In this document: piece after piece, positions 46,831 through 56,463 of the stretch
Layout: the number at the start of each line of letters is the position of its first letter
Numbering within the stretch: position 1 is the first letter of the stretch
The notes under the pieces: generated by a model
What the model saw: only the letters and a program-made list of their open reading frames with translations
Databases searched by the model: none
What the model was told of the DNA's origin: nothing
Assembly: GCA_023838465.1 (NCBI GenBank)
Contig: JAIVEQ010000021.1
Location: 1 to 64,000, forward strand
Direction of reading: 5' to 3'
DNA length: 64,000 nt
From: Candidatus Thiodiazotropha sp.
Lineage (GTDB): Bacteria > Pseudomonadota > Gammaproteobacteria > Chromatiales > Chromatiaceae
Program-made: the position numbers and the translations under genes

Positions 46831-47465
46831 AATAACATGCTGTTTTTAGAAAAATAAAAAGATAGCTATTCTATTTCCTGACACCTTCAGCTTTAAACGG
46901 AATGCCACCATCCCACTGAATACAATCTCAGCTGCTTTTCACTGGACTTTTTAGTTGTGCTTACAGATCGACCTGACACTTGCATCATGCGGTATCTTGT
47001 TTTCTGGATATTTCACCACGCCATTTGGCATCTTGATGGATTATGGAAAAAATACAGGGATGTGCTGTTGCGATCCAAGAGAATAGGCAGTTAATAATCA
47101 TTGTCGATTTTTTTTACAGCCTACAGGCTCTCAGACTTATACAGACATTAGACATTTATCTATCTCATTGTTTTTCAGATTATTACTATCATTTGGCATT
47201 TTATTTGCGTCACTTTTATCTGTTACATGATTATCTGTAATTATCCTTAAAAAGATATACTTGTATGAGCGCCATACCATCTGACCCTAAGAGCTGCCTA
47301 AATATGCAATAACAATTTGAGTTTGATCATACTAATTGAACTTGGGTGGTCAACTGTCTGTGTTAGACGTACATCAGTGGATATATGCACAACATAATGT
47401 TGGGCATCCTTTGCAAGAATGGGTAGATGTCAATGTAGTGGTTGCATCAATCAACAGGTCAACAA
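46831..47465. other. 635-bp AT-rich stretch after tRNA-Pro
   Basis: Clearly more AT-rich than the surrounding genes, with runs such as TTTTTTTTAC. A 65-codon open frame at 47043-47240 has no recognisable pattern and biased, hydrophobic composition, so I do not call it a gene. No integrase or obvious direct repeat of the tRNA end was seen, so an integration scar is only a possibility. A promoter for the small gene at 47466 should be in it. Confidence 0.4.
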
Positions 47466-47759
47466 ATGCAATCAGAAATAACCTATGAAAGACGGAAAAG
47501 CATCGATCCAATTCCGTCAAATTTGAAAGATATACTAACTGATCCACAAATGATGGCAGTTAATAACCTAGAGCGTATCGGGTGGGAACTTGTAATTGTT
47601 CGTCGTCCATTGTTTCTAAGTGCCGTACCAATTTTGAAAAATACTGCTAACAATCGCTTCGCTGTCTTACGAGAAGAGGGGCTTATAGAACTTGATTCCA
47701 GGGTCAAGGTACGTCAGCAGCTAAACAAAAAGACCCGCTGGTACGGGGTTAACCAATAA
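47466..47759 (+). CDS. Small conserved-looking cytoplasmic protein, unknown function
   Basis: About 97 residues, no signal peptide or membrane helix. Sequence features: ITYERRKSIDPIP, then LKDILTDPQMMAVNNLERIGWELVIVRRPLF, then RFAVLREEGLIELDSRVKVRQQ. The pattern (helix with L.RIGW.L.FVRRPLF and a short basic tail) looks like a genuine folded domain rather than noise. No family name recognised. The ATG at 47466 was preferred over a TTG at 47442. It stands alone beside the AT-rich tract. Confidence 0.6.
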   Translation: MQSEITYERRKSIDPIPSNLKDILTDPQMMAVNNLERIGWELVIVRRPLFLSAVPILKNTANNRFAVLREEGLIELDSRVKVRQQLNKKTRWYGVNQ

Positions 47760-47847
47760 CATATGTAGCCCCCATCAATCACACACACTGACAACTCTAA
47801 CAATCATCAACATTCGCTACTATTGCTTAAATGAGTGATATTAGCCT

Positions 47848-48786
47848 TTAACGCAGCCGCATGGATAGCAGATAAAACTCACCGCCTATCTGATGTTTCG
47901 TACCAAAGATTAATAAAGTTGTGATCGTCGACAGATCCATTCTACGCCCCGATGGTAACTTTTCGATTTCCTTCAAGGGGATTGTAAAGTGGTTGTATCC
48001 ATAGATCAGTTCAAGTTTCTGGTTGAACCGGTCTTTGAATTTGTTATTGTGAGTGCGGTCATTTATGCGAAGTGATAGTGGCAGCATGCGCTGTTGCTCA
48101 GAATAGAGCGATAGTTCCAATGATTGATAACCACGCCAGTCTGGTTCGGGTTCGATCAGACTCACACCTGGCCAAGCACCTTCCTTCAATAGAACAATCG
48201 CACAACGTTCCTGATCTGCCGCAATGTCTGCTGGCCAGTTAACGGGCCGCTTAATGATCCGAACATCACCACCGTTACTACCTCGCAGGAAAGCGCTAGC
48301 AGCCGTTCCTTCCAGATTAACGAGTATTGGGAAGTCTGTATTTCTAACCTGAGAAACAAACAACCAATAGAGTGGTCCCGAAAAAGCAATCACAAACAAC
48401 AGCACAGCTGCCAGAACAGATAGCCCACGGGGAATGGAGCGTCTGATTATTCCAGAAAACAGAAAACCACCTGCAGTAACACCCATCGCATTCATCAGCA
48501 AATCATACAGGCTTGCCTCGCGACCAATTGTGTACTGCACTATCTCCATTACAGCACCGAAAAGGAGGCAACCTAACAAGATAGGCCAGAAGTACTTATC
48601 TGTTGTTGTTTTATAGGACCACAAAACTGCCAGTGACAATAAAGTAAATATCAGGAAGTGGCCGGAGTCTTGTAGTGCATTGATGAGTCGGCTGTCTCCA
48701 GGCAGTGTTACCCCCAGCAACAATACCACTGAGAATAGTGCACTGAATATTAACAGGCCCGGGTAACGGAGTGATTGGGAAGACAA
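47848..48786 (-). CDS. VanZ-like membrane protein fused to a C-terminal carbohydrate-binding-like domain
   Basis: 312 residues. The first about 130 form a VanZ-like domain with four to five membrane helices (LINALQDSGHFLIFTLLSLAVLW, GAVMEIVQYTIGREASLYDLLMNAMGV). After a further helix (about 122-142) comes an extracytoplasmic beta-rich region (about 150-312): WRGYQSLELSLYSEQQRMLPLSLRIND and YGYNHFTIPLKEIEKLPSGRRMDLSTITTLLIFGTK resemble jelly-roll carbohydrate-binding domains (CIA30/CBM11 type). The function is unknown; a role in surface polysaccharide is suggested only by this architecture. It ends a tail-to-tail pair with the small gene at 47466. Confidence 0.8.
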   Translation of the reverse strand: MSSQSLRYPGLLIFSALFSVVLLLGVTLPGDSRLINALQDSGHFLIFTLLSLAVLWSYKTTTDKYFWPILLGCLLFGAVMEIVQYTIGREASLYDLLMNAMGVTAGGFLFSGIIRRSIPRGLSVLAAVLLFVIAFSGPLYWLFVSQVRNTDFPILVNLEGTAASAFLRGSNGGDVRIIKRPVNWPADIAADQERCAIVLLKEGAWPGVSLIEPEPDWRGYQSLELSLYSEQQRMLPLSLRINDRTHNNKFKDRFNQKLELIYGYNHFTIPLKEIEKLPSGRRMDLSTITTLLIFGTKHQIGGEFYLLSMRLR

Positions 48787-48806
48787 GTGGAAACGCCCTT
48801 TCGAAT

Positions 48807-51113
48807 CTACCCTTTCCTCAGTTTTGCAAACGCTTCAGCCATCGCCCCACGAGGCGCCGGCTCTTGACGAGTCTTGCTCTTTCTCTGCTGCGGGCTGGAT
48901 GAGGGTTGTTCTTTTTTACTGCTATCGGGTTTATTTCGTGGATCGTCTGAGAGACGCATGGTGAGTCCGATTCGCTTGCGTTTGATATCGACATCCATCA
49001 CCTTTACCTTGACCACATCACCTGCCTTGACTACCTCATGCGGATCTTTAATAAACTTGTCTGCCAGTGCTGATATGTGCACCAAACCATCCTGATGGAC
49101 ACCGATATCGACAAAGGCACCGAAGTTGGTAACGTTTGTCACCACGCCCTCTAGGGTCATACCACTCTGCAGATCCTTCAACGCTTCAATGCCTTCCCGA
49201 AATTCTGCCGTTTTAAATTCGGGACGCGGATCACGCCCAGGCTTATCCAGCTCACTGATGATGTCCTGTACCGTTGGCTGGCCAAACTTCTCGTCAGTGA
49301 AATCATTAGCAGCAAGGGTATTGAGAAATTTGGTGTCACCGATAAGGGCACCCATTTCCCGTTTGGTTTTAGCCAGAATACGCTCCACCACGGGGTAGGC
49401 TTCTGGATGTACAGCTGATGCATCCAGGGGGTTATCACCCTTCATGATACGCAGGAAACCGGCACATTGCTCGAAGGCCTTCTCGCCAAGACGTGAGACC
49501 TTCAGGATCTGCTTGCGGTTTTTAAATGCCCCATGCTCATCGCGGTAAGAGACAACATTAGCCGCCATCAATGCAGAGAGACCGGCAACACGGTTCAATA
49601 AGGGTACCGAGGCGGTATTGATATCCACTCCGACAGCATTGACACAATCCTCTACCACAGCATCGAGTTGACGAGCCAGTTTGACCTGTGAGACATCGTG
49701 TTGATACTGACCGACACCTATCGATTTGGGATCGATCTTCACCAACTCCGCTAGTGGATCCTGTAAACGGCGGGCAATGGAGACCGCGCCACGCAACGAT
49801 ACATCCAGATCGGGAAACTCGTTGGCAGCGAACGCAGAAGCTGAGTAGACGGAAGCACCCGCTTCACTGACCATGATCTTGGTCAATCTCAACTCTGGAT
49901 GGCGTTTGATCAGATCCGCCGCCAGTTTGTCGGTCTCACGGGATGCCGTGCCATTACCGATACTGATCAAGTCGGCTTTGTGTTTTTGCGCCAAATCGGC
50001 CAACAGATGGAGTGATGGGTCCCACTGCTTCTTAGGTACATGAGGGTAGATGGTCGCGGTATCGACCAGTTTGCCAGTGGCATCCACTACGGCCACCTTG
50101 ACCCCGGTACGCAGACCTGGATCCAGGCCGATTGTAGTGCGTGGACCTGCAGGCGCTGCCAACAGCAGATCATGCATATTCCTGGCAAAGACCTTGATCG
50201 CCTCCTCTTCCGCGGACTCACGCAGGCGCGATTTTAAATTTGTATCAAGATGGGTGAAAATCTTTATTCGCCAAGCCCAGCGCACCACATCACTCAACCA
50301 TTTGTCAGCTGGCCGCCCCTCATCTCTAAGGCCCATCTGACGGGTGATCATTCGCTCGGCCACCCCTATCTCGCTCTGCTTTAGCGCGGTATCTTCAGGC
50401 AGGAAGAGTTCCAGATTAAGTATCCCTTCCTGACGTCCACGAAACAGCGCCAGTGCCCGGTGTGACGGAATAGTATGGATAGTCTCTGAGAAGTCGAAGT
50501 AATCAGAGAATTTAGCCCCTTCCTGTTCCTTACCATCGGCTACCTTTGCAGCAAGAACCCCATGCTCCCAAAGATATTCACGCAATCGTCCTACCAGCTC
50601 AGCATCCTCAGCAAACATCTCCATCAGGATCTGTTTAGCACCATCGAGGGCAGCCTCAGCATCCGCCACCCCTTTGTCGATATCGATATAACTACCTGCC
50701 TCTTGCTCCGGTATCAGGGAGGGATTGGCAAGCAACCCATGGGCCAGCGGTTCCAGGCCCGCCTCTCGGGCAATTTGTGCCTTTGTCCGCCGCTTTGGCT
50801 TATAAGGTAGATAGAGGTCCTCCAGGCGGGTCTTGGTGTCCGCTGCCAGTAGCGCTGCCTTCAGCTCCTCTGTCAGTTTGCCCTGCTCCTCGATAGACTT
50901 CAGTACCGCTCCGCGTCTTTCGTCCAACTCGCGCAGATAGAGTAGACGCTCATCCAAATTGCGTAGCTGGGTATCGTCCAGGCCATCGGTGACCTCCTTG
51001 CGGTAGCGGGCGACAAAAGGCACTGTTGCGCCCTCATCCAACAGGCCAATAGCGGCCTCAACCTGCTTAACTCGAATATTCAGCTCATCGGCAATGCGTT
51101 GGGCTATAGACAT
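48807..51113 (-). CDS. tex: RNA-binding transcription accessory protein Tex
   Basis: 768 residues. N-terminal Tex helical domain ([41 protein letters not shown]), YqgF-like RNase H fold ([19 protein letters not shown]), helix-hairpin-helix pair ([23 protein letters not shown]), and a C-terminal S1 domain ([30 protein letters not shown]) with a basic, serine-rich tail. It binds nucleic acid and affects transcription. An upstream codon at 51158 was rejected in favour of the ATG at 51113, the normal [11 protein letters not shown] start. Confidence 0.96.
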   Translation of the reverse strand: MSIAQRIADELNIRVKQVEAAIGLLDEGATVPFVARYRKEVTDGLDDTQLRNLDERLLYLRELDERRGAVLKSIEEQGKLTEELKAALLAADTKTRLEDLYLPYKPKRRTKAQIAREAGLEPLAHGLLANPSLIPEQEAGSYIDIDKGVADAEAALDGAKQILMEMFAEDAELVGRLREYLWEHGVLAAKVADGKEQEGAKFSDYFDFSETIHTIPSHRALALFRGRQEGILNLELFLPEDTALKQSEIGVAERMITRQMGLRDEGRPADKWLSDVVRWAWRIKIFTHLDTNLKSRLRESAEEEAIKVFARNMHDLLLAAPAGPRTTIGLDPGLRTGVKVAVVDATGKLVDTATIYPHVPKKQWDPSLHLLADLAQKHKADLISIGNGTASRETDKLAADLIKRHPELRLTKIMVSEAGASVYSASAFAANEFPDLDVSLRGAVSIARRLQDPLAELVKIDPKSIGVGQYQHDVSQVKLARQLDAVVEDCVNAVGVDINTASVPLLNRVAGLSALMAANVVSYRDEHGAFKNRKQILKVSRLGEKAFEQCAGFLRIMKGDNPLDASAVHPEAYPVVERILAKTKREMGALIGDTKFLNTLAANDFTDEKFGQPTVQDIISELDKPGRDPRPEFKTAEFREGIEALKDLQSGMTLEGVVTNVTNFGAFVDIGVHQDGLVHISALADKFIKDPHEVVKAGDVVKVKVMDVDIKRKRIGLTMRLSDDPRNKPDSSKKEQPSSSPQQRKSKTRQEPAPRGAMAEAFAKLRKG

Positions 51114-51244
51114 GGATTTCACCTGGATTGAAATTTCGTAAGGCGGGGATACTAACAAAGCAGCGCTTTGGACGAAATCTTGACAATAAGACTATTCCTG
51201 GAATCAAGGTGAATCCAGGATGATCACTTGTGCAACGCTCTAAA

Positions 51245-52102
51245 CTAATGGACCCATGGTGTCCAATAGCCCTTATTATGCGTTGATCTCAACAGATGAT
51301 AATAGTCTGCGTTATTACGTACAATGGTGCGACTGAGGTGATTCACGGGTGCATCAACCCACTCTTTTGCCACTTGTCTACCACGCAGCTCAAACAAGGT
51401 ATCCAGACTACGGCGCACCATCTCAAAACCAAAGCCAGATTGGAGCTTCAGTGTTTCAGCGGCAAATCCACCCATCAAATCGATGAGACCTTCGAACATA
51501 TTCAATGAGTGCTGTCGTGAGTCAGTTTCCTGTTCTGCTATAACAGCATCGGCGATCATAATCCCGGCATCATTTTTAAACTCGACTATTGGGCAAACCT
51601 TCTGCACCAGCTTTTTCATCTCCTGGTTCTGAGGTAAACACTCGAACCGGAATCGCTTGATATCACGTTCAGTCGCAGCAACAATGAGTTTCTCCAGTAG
51701 CAGGCGGCCTATGCCTTTGCCCTGCATCCTGTCGATCACTGTCAGGCTCACTTCAGCACAATCAGAGTCTTTGCCCAGACGAATAAAACGTCCAACCCCG
51801 ATACCCACATCCTGTTTACTTTTTTTGTCCAATCCAACAATACACAACGCAAAGTGATCTTCCTGGTCTATTTCCGTGAAATAGCACAGTTCCTTTTTTG
51901 ACAAGGTCTTTTTTACTGCGAGAAACCGTTTATAACGTGAGTGGGCCGAAAGGCTGTTAAACCCTTTGCGCAACAGCTCCTTATCACCAGGACGAAGTAA
52001 GCGCATACGTACCCATTCACCACCTGGGAGACATACCCGTTCTTGGTACGACTCACCTAACTGCATCGTGGTTGTCACCTCAATAAACTCCTCATACTGC
52101 AA
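51245..52102 (-). CDS. GNAT-family N-acetyltransferase with C-terminal extension
   Basis: 285 residues. The GNAT domain covers about residues 30-190: VRMRLLRPGDKELLRKGF, LSAHSRYKRFLAVKKTLS, AEVSLTVIDRMQGKGIGRLLLEKLI (the acetyl-CoA loop RxxGxG) and FRFECLPQNQEMKKLV. The start of this domain resembles the acetyltransferase half of protein-lysine acetylases (Pat type), but no ADP-forming acyl-CoA synthetase part is present. The last about 90 residues (ETLKLQSGFGFEMVRRSLDTLFELRGRQ) are unlike any I recognise. Substrate unknown. Confidence 0.85.
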   Translation of the reverse strand: MQYEEFIEVTTTMQLGESYQERVCLPGGEWVRMRLLRPGDKELLRKGFNSLSAHSRYKRFLAVKKTLSKKELCYFTEIDQEDHFALCIVGLDKKSKQDVGIGVGRFIRLGKDSDCAEVSLTVIDRMQGKGIGRLLLEKLIVAATERDIKRFRFECLPQNQEMKKLVQKVCPIVEFKNDAGIMIADAVIAEQETDSRQHSLNMFEGLIDLMGGFAAETLKLQSGFGFEMVRRSLDTLFELRGRQVAKEWVDAPVNHLSRTIVRNNADYYHLLRSTHNKGYWTPWVH

Positions 52103-52372
52103 GGCATACCACAGTATACCTTAAATACAAATAAATTGTGCGCTGCAGCATTCGACTGTATTATCAGTCACTGGTTCCCCTAGTATGAAAAAATTACTGT
52201 ACTGGCTTAGGGTTAGGTATATTCTTCGACGATTTCAGTACTGAGTGAACGGATGAAGACGGAAAATACCAAACACAATTGAGGGTTAATCAAACAAGAT
52301 TATCTACCTAAAGCAGCTTTAATAAGTGCTTTTAATCAGGCAGTTGTAAAGGAGATTCGGTCTCATGGGTGG

Positions 52373-53689
52373 TTATAGGGTCTCCGTAACACCCTCAGAT
52401 TGGAATCCCGCACTGTGCAGGGCCAATTCGGCATTCCGCAACCATTTTGTGAGAGGCTCCTGATCCTGCTCTGGAATTTCATCCTTAACCCATCGCCTAA
52501 GTGCCTCTCTGGCTGTACTTTGGACGAGAAAAATCATCTCCTGAACCAGAGCATTCAATTCTGAGACAGCTTGATCATCATCACCGATGATCGCCAATAG
52601 TTCGGCTGGTGCATTTAAATCTACCCCACAACGATTAGCCATTCCTTCCACACGTTCAAGATGGTTGGATATAAAAGCCGCCATTTCTTCATCCCCATCA
52701 ACATCAATCCCTTTCGCCCCTTGCAGAATCTCTACCAGTAGCCTCATACGCGCTTGCAGGGTTGTTTTGTTTGTAACGCTGTTTTGGGGTGTTGTACTTG
52801 CTGCTTTATCGATCCGTTTTGCCGCTTCGATCAATGGCAGGATAGTCTCACAACCAAACCGCTCTGTATTGAGTTTTAACACCTCCGCTGTTGAGAAGAG
52901 CCTGTTACCGCTATTTTTCTGTTCCAGCCGTATCACCGTCAGCAACTCCGCCGCACCCAACAATCGTGCAACAGGCACAACATCATCACCGGCTAATCCT
53001 TTGGGATAACCACTACCATCCAGTCTTTCATGATGCTGATGCACAGCAAAGCTGATTCGAGGGTGGTAGGTGGGAAACTCTCTCAAGAACAGATAGGCGA
53101 TAGTTGGATGCGAGTAAATCTGACGACGCTGTGCCAACGTCAATGGCTTAGAACGATCAAACAGGGTAGGCTCCAGATGCATCTCGCCAAGATCATGAAA
53201 GATCCCCGCTGTCGCTAAATCATGCCGCTCAACTGAGGACCACCGCAAATGGGCAGCGATGTAGAGTGCGACAAGTGCAATCCTGATCATATGGTTATAG
53301 CGATCGATACTCTGTTCCCGACATACCGTCAACTTGAAGGCCATCTGTGGCTCGAGATGAATTGTCCCCAAAGGAGTCAAAATATCCCTTTGAATAAAGG
53401 AATCATCGATAGCTCGTTCCAGCTCGGGTTCACTTGCCAGCAATCGTTTTGCATCAGTTAATAGGCTGAGTGGCGTTACCGCATTCTCTACATTTAATGA
53501 GTTGTCCAGTGGCCGCAGCAATTTATGGCGAACCAGCCGCTCATACAATGAACTATCAATCCGTGTTCCTTGTTTGACCAAGTTGACACCCTCATCATTG
53601 AGGATGTCTTCGGTGGAAACAATCTGCTGTATATCACCTAGGGTGGTGACATGTTTAATATAGGGATCTGGTTGGGTCAATGAATCCAT
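52373..53689 (-). CDS. HD-GYP-like domain protein, probably inactive
   Basis: 438 residues. Residues about 130-270 form an HD-GYP fold: HDLATAGIFHDLGEMHLEP, YSHPTIAYLFLREFPTYHPRISFAVHQHHERLDGSGYPKGLAGDDVV. The key lysine of HDxGK is replaced by glutamate (HDLGE) and the later VADxFDAL aspartate is missing (LLGAAELLTVI), so cyclic-di-GMP hydrolysis is doubtful. It may bind a ligand or partner instead. The N-terminal about 100 residues resemble the part found before HD-GYP domains in related proteins. There is no receiver domain. The 270 bases downstream (to 52102) have no gene. Confidence 0.8.
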   Translation of the reverse strand: MDSLTQPDPYIKHVTTLGDIQQIVSTEDILNDEGVNLVKQGTRIDSSLYERLVRHKLLRPLDNSLNVENAVTPLSLLTDAKRLLASEPELERAIDDSFIQRDILTPLGTIHLEPQMAFKLTVCREQSIDRYNHMIRIALVALYIAAHLRWSSVERHDLATAGIFHDLGEMHLEPTLFDRSKPLTLAQRRQIYSHPTIAYLFLREFPTYHPRISFAVHQHHERLDGSGYPKGLAGDDVVPVARLLGAAELLTVIRLEQKNSGNRLFSTAEVLKLNTERFGCETILPLIEAAKRIDKAASTTPQNSVTNKTTLQARMRLLVEILQGAKGIDVDGDEEMAAFISNHLERVEGMANRCGVDLNAPAELLAIIGDDDQAVSELNALVQEMIFLVQSTAREALRRWVKDEIPEQDQEPLTKWLRNAELALHSAGFQSEGVTETL

Positions 53690-53850
53690 CTGCCTGTAAA
53701 AAAATTCATGTCTAATATCATATCGACTAGTGTGGTTATTCCTTTACTTTCAGATGCTAAGCTTGAAACCCACCAACTGATTACATCCACTGTTCAACAG
53801 CACATTATTCTTTTGAAATATCAGTTAGTTGATATGGAGTAAAAAAAAGT

Positions 53851-54309
53851 ATGAGCCAAAATCGCTATCTTGATGACTTCAGTATCGGTGAGCACTTCAC
53901 GACTAGAGGGATCACGTTCACAGAGAGTGACATCATAAAGTTTGCCGCCCAGTTTGATCCCCAATCGTTTCACCTCGACACTGAAGCGGCAAGCCACTCC
54001 TTCTATGGAGGGCTTATTGCCAGTGGACTACATACGATTTCGATCTGCTTCAGGTTGTTTATTGAGCAAGGCTTGCTCGAGAAATCCAGTATGGGTTCAC
54101 CCGGTATCGACGAGCTCCGATGGCAGGCACCTGTCAGACCCGGCGATACACTGCATACCCAAGTCGAAGTCATTGATGTCAAGCCATCTTCCAAACGCGA
54201 TGACCGAGGCATATTGCGCCTCAAATACTCAGCTATCAATCAGGATGAAGTGACCGTTTCAAGCTTCATCGTAAATCACCTGGTAAGGCGTTCACCACCT
54301 ACGGAATAG
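53851..54309 (+). CDS. MaoC-like hot-dog dehydratase
   Basis: 152 residues with one hot-dog fold. FSIGEHFTTRGITFTESDIIKFAAQFDPQSFHLD contains the hydratase-type D and H of the active site; FYGGLIASGLHTISICFRLF, ELRWQAPVRPGDTL and the final VVNHLV-like segment fit MaoC (R-specific enoyl-CoA hydratase) proteins. It is monocistronic between a divergent HD-GYP-like gene and a convergent ugd gene, so no pathway can be assigned. The start has AAAAAAAGT upstream and no strong ribosome site. Confidence 0.9.
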   Translation: MSQNRYLDDFSIGEHFTTRGITFTESDIIKFAAQFDPQSFHLDTEAASHSFYGGLIASGLHTISICFRLFIEQGLLEKSSMGSPGIDELRWQAPVRPGDTLHTQVEVIDVKPSSKRDDRGILRLKYSAINQDEVTVSSFIVNHLVRRSPPTE

Positions 54310-54335
54310 GGCTTGCGGTCACTCATTGGGAAGGT

Positions 54336-55661
54336 TCAATCACCACGGCCGATCGCATAGTAGCTGAACCCTGCTTCCTTCATGCGCTGGGGATCATAGA
54401 TATTGCGGCCATCAAATATTACTGGCTCGCTGAGAGACTGCTTAATCTCATCATAATCTGGACTGCGGAATACTTGCCACTCCGTTACCACTACCAAGGC
54501 ATCTGCTCCATTCAGTGTACTCTCCTGATCCTCACAGTAGACAAGATCATCCCGTTCACCGTAGATTCGTCGGCACTCATCCATGGCTTCGGGATCGAAG
54601 ACCTGTACTTTGGCACCCGCTTCCCATAACGCCTCCATCAGTACTCGACTGGATGCTTCTCGCATATCGTCTGTATTCGGTTTAAACGAGAGTCCCCACA
54701 GAGCAAAAGTCCTATCCTTCAGATCTCCCGAAAAATGTCGTTGGATTTTACTGAACAGCACCCGTTTTTGTCGGTAATTGACCGCTTCCACCGCAGTCAG
54801 CAATTGTGCATCGTAGCCTACCTCACGGGCAGTGCGTTCTAATGCGTTGACATCTTTTGGGAAGCAAGAGCCACCATAGCCACAACCCGGATAGATGAAG
54901 GAGTAGCCAATACGGGTATCTGCACCGATGCCATGCCGTACTTGCTCGATATCAGCCCCCAGCCGTTCTGATAGATTCGAGAGTTCGTTCATAAAGCTGA
55001 TCTTGGTTGCCAAAATGGCGTTAGCTGCATACTTGGTCAATTCAGCAGAGCGTATATCCATGGCAATTAGACGGTCGTGATTGCGATTGAAGGGTGTGTA
55101 CAGGGCTCGCAGCAGTTCTGTCGTTCTTGGATTGTCAGTACCGATGATAATACGGTCCGGCTTCATGAAATCATCCAGTGCAGCACCTTCCTTAAGGAAC
55201 TCCGGATTAGAGACTACATCGAATTCAACTTGCTTGCCATTTGCCCGAAGCGTCTCATTGATACGCTCTCTGACCTTATCCCCCGTACCGACCGGAACGG
55301 TTGATTTATCCACAATCACCCGATAGTCATCCATGTGTTCCGCAATAGCGGTTGCCACCGCCAGGACATATTGTAAGTCTGCCGATCCATCCTCATCGGG
55401 AGGTGTCCCTACTGCGATAAACTGGAACAAACCATGCTCGACAGCCGCTGCGGCGTCGGCGGTAAAGGTTAATCTCCCTGCCTGCACGTTACGTTCGACC
55501 ATCGCCTCAAGACCTGGCTCATAAATGGGGATCTCTCCTTGTTTCAGCATCTCAATCTTGCGCTCATCCACATCCATGCAAACCACATCATTACCCACCT
55601 CGGCCAGGCAAGCACCTGTTACCAAACCGACGTAACCCGAACCAAATACCGAAACTTTCAT
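54336..55661 (-). CDS. ugd: UDP-glucose 6-dehydrogenase
   Basis: 441 residues; oxidises UDP-glucose to UDP-glucuronate with two [29 protein letters not shown] is the NAD-binding motif; [14 protein letters not shown] and [16 protein letters not shown] follow; catalytic cysteine is in [35 protein letters not shown] is the C-terminal signature. An in-frame TTG at 55667 was rejected. The product feeds surface polysaccharide; the other genes of that pathway are not here. Confidence 0.96.
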   Translation of the reverse strand: MKVSVFGSGYVGLVTGACLAEVGNDVVCMDVDERKIEMLKQGEIPIYEPGLEAMVERNVQAGRLTFTADAAAAVEHGLFQFIAVGTPPDEDGSADLQYVLAVATAIAEHMDDYRVIVDKSTVPVGTGDKVRERINETLRANGKQVEFDVVSNPEFLKEGAALDDFMKPDRIIIGTDNPRTTELLRALYTPFNRNHDRLIAMDIRSAELTKYAANAILATKISFMNELSNLSERLGADIEQVRHGIGADTRIGYSFIYPGCGYGGSCFPKDVNALERTAREVGYDAQLLTAVEAVNYRQKRVLFSKIQRHFSGDLKDRTFALWGLSFKPNTDDMREASSRVLMEALWEAGAKVQVFDPEAMDECRRIYGERDDLVYCEDQESTLNGADALVVVTEWQVFRSPDYDEIKQSLSEPVIFDGRNIYDPQRMKEAGFSYYAIGRGD

Positions 55662-55733
55662 AGTCAATCCTTATGAAATACTATCAAAACCAACGCGCAA
55701 TCATACTTGTTGGAGAACCTGGAAACCACATGC

Positions 55734-56414
55734 TCAAACTTTCGCTGTCAGATCCAGCACTTGCTGGATCACCCGATTCAGTTGATCAGGAGACTGTTCC
55801 TCAACACGAATGACGGGAAGAAGCTGAATCTTCGCATACCCTCTGAGCAATACGGGTGCCATGACTTGCCCCTGGCCACTCACCCCGCTGATTCTGAGCG
55901 GTACCAGTGGTGCTTTTGTAATATTGGCCAATCGAGCTGCACCGGCCTTGATCTTTCGTGGTGGATCACTGTCGAGGTGGATCTTGCCATGTGGAAAGAG
56001 TGCCACAACTTCTCCGGTGCGAAGCGCCTTGATCGCTTGACGCATCGCCTTCTCAGGTGAGTTTTCGCGATCCACCGGGATACACCCGACGGCACGAAAA
56101 AGCCACTTCACACCAAACCGCTGGTACTGCTCACGGGCGATAAGAAAACGTAATGGCCTCGGACTGGAAGCCAACATTAACAGGGGATCAAGACCGGAAA
56201 TATGATTGGCCACCACGATAGCTCCACCTGTTTCAGGCAGTGGTAACTCAATCATCGGCAACCGATGGTAAGTGTGACAAAACATGCGGTTGAACCCATC
56301 CAACCAACTCAGCCACGACACACCCCAGTCGATTCGGCTCGCCTCTCTGCAACGCTTGCTAAGCCATATCCACCCAACCAATACCGCTGTCATGGTTAAC
56401 AGTGAGAGTGTCAT
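55734..56414 (-). CDS. Lysophospholipid acyltransferase (PlsC family)
   Basis: 226 residues with an N-terminal membrane helix (MTLSLLTMTAVLVGWIWLS) and the PlsC fold. The catalytic HX4D motif is VVANHISGLDPLLM. The second motif reads FPHGKIHL, with histidine where FPEG normally has glutamate. Translation could begin at TTG 56429, ATG 56426 or ATG 56414; only 56414 has a ribosome site (GGAG, 6 bases upstream), and that site lies in the 3' arm of a 13-bp hairpin. It follows def on the same strand. Confidence 0.85.
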   Translation of the reverse strand: MTLSLLTMTAVLVGWIWLSKRCREASRIDWGVSWLSWLDGFNRMFCHTYHRLPMIELPLPETGGAIVVANHISGLDPLLMLASSPRPLRFLIAREQYQRFGVKWLFRAVGCIPVDRENSPEKAMRQAIKALRTGEVVALFPHGKIHLDSDPPRKIKAGAARLANITKAPLVPLRISGVSGQGQVMAPVLLRGYAKIQLLPVIRVEEQSPDQLNRVIQQVLDLTAKV

Positions 56415-56416
56415 CC

Positions 56417-56449
56417 AGTGCTCCATCAAGTTGGTATTGATGGAGCACT
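56417..56449. repeat. Short palindromic repeat, copy B, covering the plsC translation start
   Basis: Perfect 13-bp stem (AGTGCTCCATCAA at 56417-56429 with 56437-56449) and a 7-base loop. The plsC ribosome-binding GGAG and the candidate upstream ATG lie inside the stem on the minus strand, in the 34-50 bases after def, so translation of plsC could be blocked when the RNA folds. The sequence matches copy A at 32085-32121 in both arms. Confidence 0.7.
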
Positions 56450-56463
56450 AGATTGAACGGCGT

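Noticed and set aside
47043-47240. 65-codon open frame after tRNA-Pro
   Set aside because: Biased, tyrosine/leucine-rich translation, no ribosome site, lies in AT-rich non-coding DNA.
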